Part shown: one piece after another, positions 17,240-26,144 of the stretch | Position numbering within the stretch: the first letter of the stretch is position 1 | How the letters are laid out: every line of letters begins with the position of its first letter | Origin: Rhizobium tibeticum | GTDB lineage: Bacteria; Pseudomonadota; Alphaproteobacteria; Rhizobiales; Rhizobiaceae | Length of the DNA stretch: 64,000 bases | Assembly (NCBI RefSeq): GCF_900110205.1 | Contig: NZ_FOCV01000016.1 | Location: 88,501-152,500, forward strand | Direction of reading: 5' to 3' | The notes under the pieces: model-generated | The model's database searches: none | What the model was told of the DNA's origin: nothing | What the model saw: the letters and a program-made list of their open reading frames with translations, nothing else | Position numbers and translations under genes: made by a program

Positions 17240-18096
17240 TTGGGCTCCCTTCCGATCCAGAGGTTGAGCAGCGAGATTGCGACCGCCAGTGCCGCCATCG
17301 TGTAGGCGACCGCCGAGGCGTAGCCGAAATTGAGAGAGCGGAAACCCTCGCGATAAAGGAGAAGGCCAAGCGTTTCCGTTCCGCCTCCCGGCCCGCCGCG
17401 ATTGGTGATGAGGAATGGCTCGGTGAAGAGTTGCATCGTGCCAATGACCGACAGGATGACGCAAAACAGGATGATCGGCTTTAGAAGCGGCAGGGTGATG
17501 TGGAAGAACTGCTGTGACTTGCTGACGCGATCGAGCGTTGCCGCCTCGTAGACGTCGTCAGGAATGGATTGCAGGCCGGCGAGAATGATGATGGCGTTAT
17601 ATCCCGCCCAGCGCCAGGTCACCGCGATGATCACAAGGGCCATAGCAGCATTGGCATTGTCGAACCACGAGACGGCTGGAAGACCAACGAGGGTGATCAG
17701 CTTGTTGACGATCCCGAAGTCGAAGCTGAACATCAGGCGGAAGACGGCCGCGTAGGCGACTTCGCCGACGACGACGGGAGCGAAAAAGGCAAAGCGGAAC
17801 AGAGGCCGCGCTTTCAGAAGCGGCGAATTCAAAAGTACAGCCATCACAGTGGCGATCGTGATCATGACCGGCACCTGAATGACCAGGATGATCAGCGTGT
17901 TGTAGAGCGCGTTGTAGAAGGCAGGATCACCAACGAGGCGGCCCCAGTTCACCGAGAAACTGAATTTCCATGGATTGACGCGGGTGTTCTGAAACGAGAT
18001 CAGAAACGAACTGATGATTGGCCATATCCAAAACGTGGCAAAGACCAAGAGATAGGGCGCAAGAAAAGCGTAGGCGTTCCGGTTCCGGATCGGCAT
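17236..18096 (-). CDS. CUT1 sugar ABC transporter permease (MalF-type)
   Basis: A 286-aa inner-membrane protein. ATG 18096 was chosen because GAGGAG lies about 6 nt upstream; a frame from 18126 adds only ten residues. There are six helices (first NAYAFLAPYLLVFATFWIWP) and the EAA motif DVYEAATLDRVSKSQQFFHI followed by TLPLLKP. It pairs with the MalG-type permease. The gene follows the substrate-binding protein gene after a GC-rich stem-loop. Confidence 0.92.
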   Translation of the reverse strand: MPIRNRNAYAFLAPYLLVFATFWIWPIISSFLISFQNTRVNPWKFSFSVNWGRLVGDPAFYNALYNTLIILVIQVPVMITIATVMAVLLNSPLLKARPLFRFAFFAPVVVGEVAYAAVFRLMFSFDFGIVNKLITLVGLPAVSWFDNANAAMALVIIAVTWRWAGYNAIIILAGLQSIPDDVYEAATLDRVSKSQQFFHITLPLLKPIILFCVILSVIGTMQLFTEPFLITNRGGPGGGTETLGLLLYREGFRSLNFGYASAVAYTMAALAVAISLLNLWIGREPK

Positions 18097-18140
18097 TCTA
18101 TTCTCCTCACAGACGAGACGAGCCATCCCTTTGGATGGAG

Positions 18141-18164
18141 GCCGGGCGCCAAGCGGCGCCCGGC
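18141..18164 (-). promoter_or_regulatory. Stem-loop between binding-protein and permease genes
   Basis: Perfect 10-bp stem GCCGGGCGCC / GGCGCCCGGC with a 4-nt loop. It sits directly after the stop of the binding-protein gene. Hairpins here commonly protect the 5' part of the transcript so that the binding protein is made in excess. There is no T-run, so it is not a full terminator. Confidence 0.6.
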
Positions 18165-18172
18165 ATTCTTAC

Positions 18173-19450
18173 TCATTTCGCAATGGGAAGACCTGTCGCC
18201 GTGGCGATCTGGTTTGCGGCATCGTCGAGCGCAGCCTTGGCGTCGGGATAGCCGCCGGCAAAGTACTTCGTCTGCGCCGCCCTGTAGATCGAATCAGCGT
18301 CCGTCTGGAACGCCGTGCCGCGGCTTGGGACAATCTTCGGCAGGGTCGAAAGGATGTCGGCCCAGACCTTCTGGTCGTGCCAATAGGGCAGTGGCTCGTT
18401 GACAAACGGGTCCTGGACTGCAGTTAGCAGCGACGGAACGAGGCCGAAGGACTTCAGCATCGTCACCTGGCCCTCATTGGTGCCGAGCGCATAGTTGATG
18501 TAGGTCCAGGCTGCTTCCTTGTTCTCGGAATTTGCGGCGATTGCAAGCGACGAACCGCCGAGGTTTGCCGCATGCGGACCATCCGCCGTCAGGCTTGGCA
18601 TCATGTAGACGCCCCACTTGCCAGCAAGATCGGGCGAGCCGGACCGAATCGTGCCTTCATACCAGCCGCCATACATCTGGCTTGCGACCTTGCCTGCCGT
18701 ATTGGCCTGGATCTTCTCGTCCCAGATGGCTGCCGTCAGCGTGCCGGCGTCCTTCATCTGCTTGACCTTTTCGAGCGTCGCAACGCAGGCCGGCTGATTG
18801 ATAGTGATCGTCTGGCCGTCCGTCGCGAAGTAGCCGCAGCCCTGCTCGTTGGAAATCATGCGGAACCATTCGCTGTCGCCGTTAAAGTCGGCTTGCGCCA
18901 TGATGACGCCCGGATTGGCCGCGGAGATCTTCTTGCCGGCTGCAATGAAGTCGTCCCAGGTCTTGATCGTCGAAGGATCAACGCCTGCCTTTTCATAAAA
19001 GTCGCGGCGATAGAAAACGGCGACCGGGCCGGAGTCCCAAGGCATGGCGTAAGCGACATCGCCGACCTCAAGCTCGGTGCGCTTGAAGTCCGGGAATTTT
19101 GCCTGGATTTCTGCCGTGTACCCCAGATCCTTCAGGTTGGCGAAGCAGTCGGGGAAGCGGCTCCAGAAGATTTCCGCCTCGAAGTTCTCGACGCTGACGA
19201 TGTCAGGCAGTCCTTCGCCGCCGGCAGCGCAGGCTGCGAGCATCTTGTCGAAAACCTGCTGGTTACCAAGGTCTTCGACCGTGACCTTGATATCCGGGTA
19301 CTGCTTGTTGAACCCTTCGAGCGTGGACTTCAGCGCCGATGCGGCGATGTTCCAGCTCCAGATGGTGAGATTGCCCGACTGCTGCGCGAATGCAGAGCCC
19401 GAAGCAAGCAGCGCAACCATTGCGGTCGCACCAATCAGTTTGAAGCGCAT
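18173..19450 (-). CDS. Sugar ABC transporter substrate-binding protein (family 1)
   Basis: A 425-aa periplasmic protein with a Sec signal peptide (MRFKLIGATAMVALLASGSA, cut after AFAQ). The mature part has the family 1 extracellular solute-binding layout, starting NLTIWSWNIAASALKSTLEG and containing the Trp-rich ligand-cleft segments AMPWDSGPVAVFYRRDFYEK and MYGGWYEG. It is the first gene of the operon SBP - permease - permease - ATPase - fusion oxidoreductase, and is divergent from an AraC regulator 86 nt away. The ligand is probably a mono- or disaccharide. LacE/arabinose-type importers of rhizobia are the closest kind I can suggest. Confidence 0.9.
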   Translation of the reverse strand: MRFKLIGATAMVALLASGSAFAQQSGNLTIWSWNIAASALKSTLEGFNKQYPDIKVTVEDLGNQQVFDKMLAACAAGGEGLPDIVSVENFEAEIFWSRFPDCFANLKDLGYTAEIQAKFPDFKRTELEVGDVAYAMPWDSGPVAVFYRRDFYEKAGVDPSTIKTWDDFIAAGKKISAANPGVIMAQADFNGDSEWFRMISNEQGCGYFATDGQTITINQPACVATLEKVKQMKDAGTLTAAIWDEKIQANTAGKVASQMYGGWYEGTIRSGSPDLAGKWGVYMMPSLTADGPHAANLGGSSLAIAANSENKEAAWTYINYALGTNEGQVTMLKSFGLVPSLLTAVQDPFVNEPLPYWHDQKVWADILSTLPKIVPSRGTAFQTDADSIYRAAQTKYFAGGYPDAKAALDDAANQIATATGLPIAK

Positions 19451-19536
19451 TGAAAATCCTCCCTTTTCAATTGCCGTCCCTTAGCGAACGCGGCTAGACT
19501 ATCTGGAAGGGAGCCGCTGTCTCCTAAAAAGGGAAC

Positions 19537-20445
19537 ATGGACTTGGCGGAAAGTAAGATCGGAAGGCGGGCTGTCTATCAGCCGGGAGCGAGCAGTATCG
19601 AAGGGTTGCCGACGGCCCTGCAGATGTTTCACAACCATCCACCCGTGATGCTGATGCCGCACTGGCACGTGCAGGTCGAGGTCAACTATATCATGCAGGG
19701 TAGTGTGCACTACCGCATGAACGGCCATAAGATCTCGATGAAGGCGGGCGACATGTGTCTGTTCTGGGGCGGCCAGCCGCACCAGATGGATGATTGCTCT
19801 GAGGATGCGATCTATGCTGGCGGACACCTTCCACTGGTCTACTTCTTCCGTATGCGCCTGCCGATTAACATTTCCAGCCGCCTGATGAAGGGCGAGATCC
19901 TGTTCACCTCGGCAACCGATGCGGCTGACAAGGAGAATTTTCCGCGCTGGGTGCGCTACGCCAAGTCCGGTGATCCGGCCAAGGCTCAGCACGCCCTCGA
20001 CGAGATGCTTTTGCGCGTCGAGCGAATCGCACTTGAACCCTATTCGCTGCTGCCGACGCTCGGGCCGACGGATGCGGATGATATCGAGCAATGCTATCCG
20101 CAATCATCGCGCAGCGTCGCCCGCATGTGTGACTTCATCGCCGTCAACTTCCTGCAGGAAATCGATTCGGTCGATATTGCTCGCGCCGCCGACCTTCATC
20201 CGAAATATGCGATGAACCTGTTCAAGAAGACGACCGGCATGACGCTCAGCAAATATGTCAATCTCCTGCGCCTGTCGCGCGCGCAAGCGATGCTGATGAA
20301 CGACGAGGCGAACGTTTTGCAGGTCGCGATGGATAGCGGCTTCGGCTCGATCAGCGCCTTCAACAAGTCGTTCCGCCATATCGCGGGCATGTCGCCTTCC
20401 GATTTCCGCCGCGATGCCCGCATGGTCACGCAATATGCGCCTTAG
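19537..20445 (+). CDS. AraC-family transcriptional regulator
   Basis: A 302-aa regulator with an N-terminal cupin ligand-binding domain (about 20-130: MLMPHWHVQVEVNYIMQG, AGDMCLFWGGQPHQM) and a C-terminal double helix-turn-helix AraC domain (about 200-300: IARAADLHPKYAMNLFKKTT, then SISAFNKSFRHIAGMSPSDF). It is divergent from the importer operon, so it most likely activates it in response to the transported sugar. The start at ATG 19537 is plausible although no strong SD is visible. Confidence 0.9.
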   Translation: MDLAESKIGRRAVYQPGASSIEGLPTALQMFHNHPPVMLMPHWHVQVEVNYIMQGSVHYRMNGHKISMKAGDMCLFWGGQPHQMDDCSEDAIYAGGHLPLVYFFRMRLPINISSRLMKGEILFTSATDAADKENFPRWVRYAKSGDPAKAQHALDEMLLRVERIALEPYSLLPTLGPTDADDIEQCYPQSSRSVARMCDFIAVNFLQEIDSVDIARAADLHPKYAMNLFKKTTGMTLSKYVNLLRLSRAQAMLMNDEANVLQVAMDSGFGSISAFNKSFRHIAGMSPSDFRRDARMVTQYAP

Positions 20446-20466
20446 GTTACTGGCAGCCACGCCGCC

Positions 20467-21375
20467 TCAAGGGTTTCGCGTCGTGGCAAACACATTATAG
20501 ACAAGCTCGGCGGAGGCAGACAGTTCGCGTTCCTTGAGTTTGACGAGGCCAAAACCTGGGACGGAGATGTCTCCCTCTATCTGCAGCGCCTTGACGAGAC
20601 CATGCCGTTCGAGGAGGGCTGCCACGGGCTCGGCAAAGATGCCGAGCCGCTGGCTCTGCAACATCAGCAACATGGTCAAAAGCGCATCAGAAGTCGAAAC
20701 GACGCTTGCCGGCACGATGCCATGGCGGCGGATGAAATCATCGATGACCTGGCGAAGGAACGAGCCATGCGGTTGGAGCACCCAACTCTGATGTCTGAGG
20801 TCGTCCTCGGTGACGACAGGCTTGGCCGAGAGAGGGTGATCGACTGCCACGATCACACGCAGCGTCTCCTGACCGACCGGTAGATAGTCGAACCAGAGTG
20901 GGTTCATGCCACTTGGAATGCGGCAGACAGCAAAGTCGAGCCTTCTGTTCAGCACATCCTCGAGCAGCACATCGCTGCTGCCAACGGCGATGCTGATGTC
21001 GATCGTCGGGTGGGTCTCGAAGATGCGCTTCAGGGCGGGGGCGACATAATCGGCCGCGGGCGTCATAATCGTGCCAAATGCCACGCTGCCACCCTGCCCG
21101 GCAGCGGCGACCACCATTTCGTATTCGGCGCGTTGTGCTTCGGAGATCAGCATCTTGGCGTGGCGAACGATCACTTCGCCCTGAGGTGTCGGGACAAGGC
21201 CACGGTTGTGACGCTCGAAAAGCTGGTGCCCAGACATTTGCTCCAGCTCATTGAGGGTTCTCGACAGGGCCGGTTGTGAGATTCCAAACATTTCGGCAAC
21301 GACGCCGAGCTTTCCGTGCTCGCCGAGCGCCACGAGCATCTTCAAGTGCCGCAGTCTGAAACCGTCTAATCCCAC
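20467..21375 (-). CDS. LysR-family transcriptional regulator (GbpR-like)
   Basis: A 302-aa regulator. The start was set at GTG 21375 (GLDGFRLRHLKMLVALGEHG), which has GAGG 6 nt upstream; the frame from 21411 is less likely. N-terminal winged HTH (residues 5-65, FGISQPALSRTLNELEQMSG) and C-terminal periplasmic-binding-like effector domain (90-300). It is divergent from the xylD-like gene, so it probably controls it. The overall layout is like the GbpR sugar-responsive regulators of Agrobacterium. Its effector is probably the sugar acid or a downstream keto acid (inference). Confidence 0.88.
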   Translation of the reverse strand: MGLDGFRLRHLKMLVALGEHGKLGVVAEMFGISQPALSRTLNELEQMSGHQLFERHNRGLVPTPQGEVIVRHAKMLISEAQRAEYEMVVAAAGQGGSVAFGTIMTPAADYVAPALKRIFETHPTIDISIAVGSSDVLLEDVLNRRLDFAVCRIPSGMNPLWFDYLPVGQETLRVIVAVDHPLSAKPVVTEDDLRHQSWVLQPHGSFLRQVIDDFIRRHGIVPASVVSTSDALLTMLLMLQSQRLGIFAEPVAALLERHGLVKALQIEGDISVPGFGLVKLKERELSASAELVYNVFATTRNP

Positions 21376-21492
21376 GATTGCCTCACTCGATATAAGATAT
21401 TTGCATATCAAAATGCGAAAGACTGATTATACATTCCTGTATCGATCAGCTAAGTGCATGACAACAGCGGCGTCAAAGCAAGGAAATTCATC
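21376..21492. promoter_or_regulatory. Divergent lysR - xylD promoter region
   Basis: 117 nt, AT-rich compared with its flanks. It holds GATAT-N10-ATATC around 21388-21412 and a TTTGCAT-N6-ATGCGAA imperfect inverted repeat, both possible LysR-type sites. The assignment rests on position and symmetry only. Confidence 0.4.
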
Positions 21493-23328
21493 GTGGTTGA
21501 GAAAACTCCCTCCCCGAATCAGAACGCAGTTCAAGAGCAGGACGGATCGCGCCAGCTACGCTCCAAGGCTTGGTTCGACAATCTCGCAAATCCTGACATG
21601 ACCGCGCTCTACCTGGAGCGCTACATGAACTTCGGTCTTAGCCAGGAAGAGCTGCAGTCGGGAAGGCCGATCATCGGTATCGCTCAGACTGGCTCCGACC
21701 TGTCGCCGTGCAATCGTCACCACATCGAGCTCGCCAAGCGCGTTCGCGAAGGGATTCGTGACGCAGGTGGTATCGCCATTGAATTCCCGGTGCATCCGAT
21801 CCAGGAAACTGGCAAGCGTCCGACCGCAGGTCTCGACCGCAACCTCTCCTATCTCGGTCTCGTCGAGGTTCTCTACGGCTATCCGCTGGATGGCGTGGTC
21901 CTGACGATTGGTTGCGACAAGACGACGCCGGCCTGTCTCATGGCGGCCGCAACCGTGAACATTCCGGCGATCGCACTGTCGGTTGGCCCGATGCTGAACG
22001 GCTGGTTCCGCGGCGAGCGCACAGGTTCCGGTACGATCGTCTGGAAGGCTCGCGAAATGATGGCGCGCGGCGAAATCGACTATCAGGGCTTCGTCAAGCT
22101 CGTTGCCTCCTCCGCGCCCTCGACCGGCTACTGCAACACGATGGGCACGGCGACCACGATGAATTCGCTCGCCGAAGGGCTCGGGATGCAGCTGCCGGGC
22201 GGCGCGGCAATTCCGGCCCCCTACCGTGACCGTCAAGAAATCTCCTATGAGACCGGGTTGCGGATCGTCGAAATGGTTCGCGAGGACCTCAAGCCTTCCG
22301 ACATTCTGACCAGGGACGCCTTCATCAACGCCATCCGGCTCAACTCGGCTATCGGTGGCTCAACCAATGCCCCGATCCATCTCAACGCACTTGCCCGCCA
22401 TGTCGGCGTCGAACTGACGGTCGATGACTGGCAGACCTACGGCGAGGAAATCCCGCTTCTCGTCAACCTGCAGCCAGCTGGTGAGTATCTCGGCGAGGAC
22501 TACTACCACGCCGGCGGCGTTCCGGCCGTCATGGGCGAGTTGATCAAGCACGATCTGATCAACACAAGCGCGATGACCGTGAATGGAAAGACGGTCGGCG
22601 AGAACTACACCACAGCGACGATCGAGGACGACAAGGTCATTCGTCCGTTCGAGCGCCCGCTGAAGGAGCGCGCCGGCTTCCGCGTCCTGCGCGGCAATCT
22701 CTTCTCCTCCGCAATCATGAAGACGAGCGTGATCTCGCCTGAGTTCCGGCAGCGTTACCTGTCCAATCCGAACGATCCGGAAGCCTTCGTTGGCCGCGCG
22801 GTCGTCTTCGACGGACCGGAAGATTACCATCACCGCATCGACGATCCGTCGCTGGCGATCGATGCGTCGACGGTGCTTTTCATGCGCGGTGCCGGGCCGA
22901 TCGGCTATCCGGGTGCCGCCGAGGTGGTCAACATGCGTGCGCCGGATTATCTCTTGAAGCAGGGCATCAGCTCGCTGCCCTGCATCGGTGACGGTCGTCA
23001 GTCCGGCACGTCTGGCTCGCCCTCCATCCTCAACGCGTCGCCGGAAGCGGCAGCCGGTGGTGGGCTTGCGCTGCTGAAGACCGGCGACCAGGTTCGCATC
23101 GACCTCAAGAAGGGGTCGGCCGACATCCTCATCAGTGACGAGGAACTTGCCGAACGGCGCAAGGCGCTCGAGGCAGCCGGCGGTTATGTCTATCCGGAGA
23201 GCCAGACGCCCTGGCAGGAAATCCAGCGCACCTATGTCGGCCAGATGGAAACCGGCGCCGTGCTTGAGCCTGCCGTCAAGTACCAGCGTATCGCCCAGAC
23301 CAAGGGCATTCCGCGCGACAACCACTAA
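21493..23328 (+). CDS. xylD: Sugar-acid dehydratase, XylD/AraD type (IlvD/Edd family)
   Basis: A 611-aa enzyme starting at GTG 21493 with AGGA 8 nt upstream; the frame opens 13 codons earlier. It is an IlvD/Edd dehydratase with conserved iron-sulfur and active-site segments: [12 protein letters not shown] (near residue 60), [35 protein letters not shown] and [20 protein letters not shown]. Several stretches are nearly identical to Caulobacter XylD as I remember it ([24 protein letters not shown]), which converts D-xylonate to 2-keto-3-deoxyxylonate. L-arabinonate is a possible alternative substrate. It sits next to the XylX-like gene and a LysR regulator, as expected for a Weimberg-type pentose pathway. 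Confidence 0.85.
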   Translation: MVEKTPSPNQNAVQEQDGSRQLRSKAWFDNLANPDMTALYLERYMNFGLSQEELQSGRPIIGIAQTGSDLSPCNRHHIELAKRVREGIRDAGGIAIEFPVHPIQETGKRPTAGLDRNLSYLGLVEVLYGYPLDGVVLTIGCDKTTPACLMAAATVNIPAIALSVGPMLNGWFRGERTGSGTIVWKAREMMARGEIDYQGFVKLVASSAPSTGYCNTMGTATTMNSLAEGLGMQLPGGAAIPAPYRDRQEISYETGLRIVEMVREDLKPSDILTRDAFINAIRLNSAIGGSTNAPIHLNALARHVGVELTVDDWQTYGEEIPLLVNLQPAGEYLGEDYYHAGGVPAVMGELIKHDLINTSAMTVNGKTVGENYTTATIEDDKVIRPFERPLKERAGFRVLRGNLFSSAIMKTSVISPEFRQRYLSNPNDPEAFVGRAVVFDGPEDYHHRIDDPSLAIDASTVLFMRGAGPIGYPGAAEVVNMRAPDYLLKQGISSLPCIGDGRQSGTSGSPSILNASPEAAAGGGLALLKTGDQVRIDLKKGSADILISDEELAERRKALEAAGGYVYPESQTPWQEIQRTYVGQMETGAVLEPAVKYQRIAQTKGIPRDNH

Positions 23329-23380
23329 ATCCTCCGAGCGCGGACAGCTCGCGTCGCTGAACACAGTCCGATTAAGTACA

Positions 23381-23414
23381 ATGGGCGCGATGCCATCGTC
23401 GGCATCGCGCCCAT
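23381..23414 (+). terminator. Strong hairpin after xylD
   Basis: Perfect 14-bp inverted repeat (ATGGGCGCGATGCC and its complement) with a 6-nt loop, 53 nt after the xylD stop. It is followed by TCTCAATTT, not a clean T-run. It may terminate transcription or trim the transcript between xylD and xylX. Confidence 0.5.
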
Positions 23415-23558
23415 TCTCAATTTGGAGACGAGATCGAGATTCCTTGGTTTTGACCTTGCCCACCGGCATCTATTGTGGTCGATTTCGACGCGCCGCTAGG
23501 TTGGAGGGCGGCGGGTTCGTTTTGATCTTGAGCGCGTCCATCGCTCGTGTGACGGAAC

Positions 23559-24725
23559 ATGTCGATGTCTTATACTCTTCTGGATTCTGCCGCCGCCGGC
23601 GGTTTGTTTGTCGGTCGTGCCTGGAACCCCGGTGTTGAAGGCCCGAGCATCGTGGCGGTTCGGGATGGCCAGTTGGTCGACATCACCTCCAAAGCTGCGC
23701 CGACGCTGAGTGCGCTCCTGGAACAACACGATCCCGCCGCCTTCGTCCGCGCCGCGGATGGTCCTGTGCTCGCCACATTCGAGGAGATTGCTGCCGTTGG
23801 CATCGGAACGCCTGACCCGTCGCGGGTTCATCTGCTTGCTCCTGCCGACCTTCAGGCCATCAAGGCTTGCGGCGTAACGTTCGCACAGTCGATGATCGAG
23901 CGCGTCATCGAGGAGAAGGCCGCTGGAAGTCCCGATCGCGCCGCCGCGATCCGCGAGCGCGTCAGTACGCTGATCGGTGGTAGCCTCTACAATCTGAAAG
24001 CAGGTTCGGCTGAAGCCGCCAAGGTCAAGCAGGCGCTGATCGACGAAGGCATGTGGTCTCAATATCTCGAGGTCGGCATCGGACCTGACGCTGAGGTTTT
24101 CACGAAGTCACCCGTCCTTGCTTCTGTCGGCTGGGGCGCCGATGTCGGGCTGCATCCAATCTCGACCTGGAACAATCCGGAACCCGAGATCGTACTTGCC
24201 GTCAACAGCGGCGGCGAGATCAAGGGTGCAACACTTGGCAACGACGTCAATCTGCGCGACGTGGAGGGCCGCTCGGCGCTCCTGCTCGGCAAGGCAAAGG
24301 ATAATAACGCCTCCTGCTCGATCGGCCCATTCATCCGCCTGTTCGACGAGAAGTACGGCCTTGATGACGTGCGCAGCGCAGAGCTCGACCTCAAGGTCAC
24401 CGGCGCGGACGGATTCGTTCTTCACGGAAAGAGTTCGATGTCGAAGATCAGCCGCGATCCTTTCGACCTCGTCAAGCAGACCTGCGGGGCCCACCATCAG
24501 TACCCGGATGGCTTCATGCTGTTCTTGGGAACGCTGTTTGCACCGACGCAGGATCGTGATGCGCCAAACCAGGGCTTCACCCACAAAATCGGTGACGTCG
24601 TCGAAATTTCGTCGACAGGCCTCGGCTCGCTCGTCAATACCGTGCGGCTTTCAACCGAGTGCTCTCCCTGGACATTTGGTATCACCGCCCTGATGGCAAG
24701 CCTTGCAAAGCGGGACCTCCTTTAG
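23559..24725 (+). CDS. xylX: 2-keto-3-deoxy-sugar-acid dehydratase, XylX type (FAH family)
   Basis: A 388-aa protein of the fumarylacetoacetate hydrolase family, the same length as Caulobacter XylX. The catalytic domain is about 150-385: YLEVGIGPDAEIF-like segment, metal ligands in WNNPEPEIVL, LGNDVNLRDVEGRSALLLGK, and the C-terminal GQGFTHK-like and PWTFGI motifs. XylX dehydrates 2-keto-3-deoxy-D-xylonate to alpha-ketoglutarate semialdehyde. Two ATGs (23559 and 23565) compete; the second has better spacing from GGA. The semialdehyde dehydrogenase needed to finish the route is not beside it. Confidence 0.85.
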   Translation: MSMSYTLLDSAAAGGLFVGRAWNPGVEGPSIVAVRDGQLVDITSKAAPTLSALLEQHDPAAFVRAADGPVLATFEEIAAVGIGTPDPSRVHLLAPADLQAIKACGVTFAQSMIERVIEEKAAGSPDRAAAIRERVSTLIGGSLYNLKAGSAEAAKVKQALIDEGMWSQYLEVGIGPDAEVFTKSPVLASVGWGADVGLHPISTWNNPEPEIVLAVNSGGEIKGATLGNDVNLRDVEGRSALLLGKAKDNNASCSIGPFIRLFDEKYGLDDVRSAELDLKVTGADGFVLHGKSSMSKISRDPFDLVKQTCGAHHQYPDGFMLFLGTLFAPTQDRDAPNQGFTHKIGDVVEISSTGLGSLVNTVRLSTECSPWTFGITALMASLAKRDLL

Positions 24726-24840
24726 GCGTTCGGGCGAGCGGCGCGTGTGCGGAAATCGTGCGCTGACGGATTGTCTCCCTGTTCTGGCGCAATCGATCGG
24801 ATATATGCTCCAGGAATGAAGCGGAATCGTTGAGGGTCCC

Positions 24841-25113
24841 ATGAACAAAGCCCTTGCCTTGATAAGCGTGCTCGCCTTTATAGGCTGCACCACGAAGGAC
24901 TTTTCCTCGCCGGGTCTCGATCCGATCCCCGGGAGTATCACCTACAGAGGCCAGCCGCGTACCAAGCTGACGAAGTCGCCGCCAGGGTCGACCTTCCCGC
25001 ACAATTTCATCGACGAGTGGGGCCAACAGGTCGATGAGACCTACATGATACAACCCGACAAGTCGCTGAAGATCGTTCACAGGGAAATCCGTCCGATTCG
25101 CCTCAACCGCTAA
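24841..25113 (+). CDS. Small putative lipoprotein (90 aa)
   Basis: Starts at ATG 24841 with TTGAGGG just upstream. The N-terminus MNKALALISVLAFIGC is a lipoprotein signal peptide with lipobox (AFIGC, Cys16). The remaining 74 residues are polar, with PGSITYRGQPRTKLTKSPPG and a C-terminal basic tail. I do not recognise the family, but such small lipoproteins are common in rhizobia. Predicted outer-membrane or periplasmic anchor; function unknown. Confidence 0.65.
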   Translation: MNKALALISVLAFIGCTTKDFSSPGLDPIPGSITYRGQPRTKLTKSPPGSTFPHNFIDEWGQQVDETYMIQPDKSLKIVHREIRPIRLNR

Positions 25114-25352
25114 ACAGCGCTGGCGGTGAATCGGACGAAGCTCGCCTGCCCATTGACCACCCACCCTGCAACCTCGACTAGTTCCGATCGACAAGCTCTT
25201 CGGGTGGCTAGTCACATGCGTTTATCATACAATGTTATGCAATTAGCCGATTGAATTTGGCCCGCGGCTAATACACACTCGCCAGAGGGGTGCGATGCCG
25301 GGTATGTGGCCGAGCAAATGAACGTGACGCTAATCCGGTACATGGAAAATTT

Positions 25353-25808
25353 ATGATGAGTGCAAAGACGCCGAATGCCATCGATACCTTTGTCGGTTCT
25401 CGCGTGAGGATGCGAAGGCAACTCCTAGGACTTAGCCAGGAAAAACTGGCCGATCAGATAGGTGTGACATTCCAGCAGGTGCAGAAATACGAGAAGGGTC
25501 TGAACCGGATCGGTGCCAGCCGACTGCAACGTATCGCCGATGTGCTGAGCACCTCTCCGAGTTTCTTCTTTCAGCAGGACGAGTCCGAGCCCTTGAGCTT
25601 GGCCGGGCTTGAGACTTCGGTCGCCGCCGACCCGGTTGCCGAATTTCTGCATTCGAAGGAAGGTCTCGCGCTCAATCGTGCCTTCCTGAAAATCACCGAC
25701 ACGCAGCTTCGCGAAAAGATTGTCGCTTTGGTCAAAGCCATGGCGCATGCACAGGAAGGGCGTGGTGTTGTGGGCGAGCAAACGAAACCTGGCGAAACCT
25801 TCGCCTAA
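25353..25808 (+). CDS. XRE-family regulator, PraR-like
   Basis: A 151-aa regulator starting MMSAKTPNAIDTFVGSRVRM at 25353 (GGAAAA upstream). A helix-turn-helix of the Cro/CI type (residues 12-70: LGLSQEKLADQIGVTFQQVQ, KYEKGLNRIGASRL) is followed by a helical C-terminus (FLHSKEGLALNRAFLKITD). The arrangement matches PraR-type proteins of rhizobia that control quorum sensing and biofilm genes, but the target here is unknown. It is a clear paralogue of the protein at 36102, sharing KTPNAID and the whole HTH block. Apparently monocistronic. Confidence 0.85.
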   Translation: MMSAKTPNAIDTFVGSRVRMRRQLLGLSQEKLADQIGVTFQQVQKYEKGLNRIGASRLQRIADVLSTSPSFFFQQDESEPLSLAGLETSVAADPVAEFLHSKEGLALNRAFLKITDTQLREKIVALVKAMAHAQEGRGVVGEQTKPGETFA

Positions 25809-26144
25809 ACGCTCTGCGTTATGAAGCGCTGGGCTTTGCCGATCTGATGAAATTCAGCCTGGAAACCTTCGAAGCGCTGCGCTTCATCGCTGGGCGGGGA
25901 AAATGTCGCGTATCCGTGCTCGCGGCCTGCTACCTGCTGACGCAGCCGCACGTGGAATATCCCAGGGCATCGCTGGCACGGTTCCTGAGACTGCGCGGGC
26001 TCTTTGAGGCAAGCCCTGCAGCTTGTCACACGAGCTGCTCGGACAGCGGGATACCAAGCGCCAATGAACAGGCGCGCCTCGACAGAGCGGGCCATCGGCG
26101 AAGGGCATCATGGGTGCGGTACGCGGAGAGACCGGTCTGCTCCG
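25809..26144. other. Intergenic stretch between convergent genes, no gene seen
   Basis: About 336 nt between the PraR-like gene and the 3' end of pepT. The open frames present (for example a 123-codon plus-strand frame from 25847) show no start signal or recognisable fold. Confidence 0.45.

Noticed and set aside
15303..17444. 713-codon frame as a permease-ATPase fusion
   Set aside because: Its first half is out of frame with the permease sequence; only the ATPase from 16388 is real.
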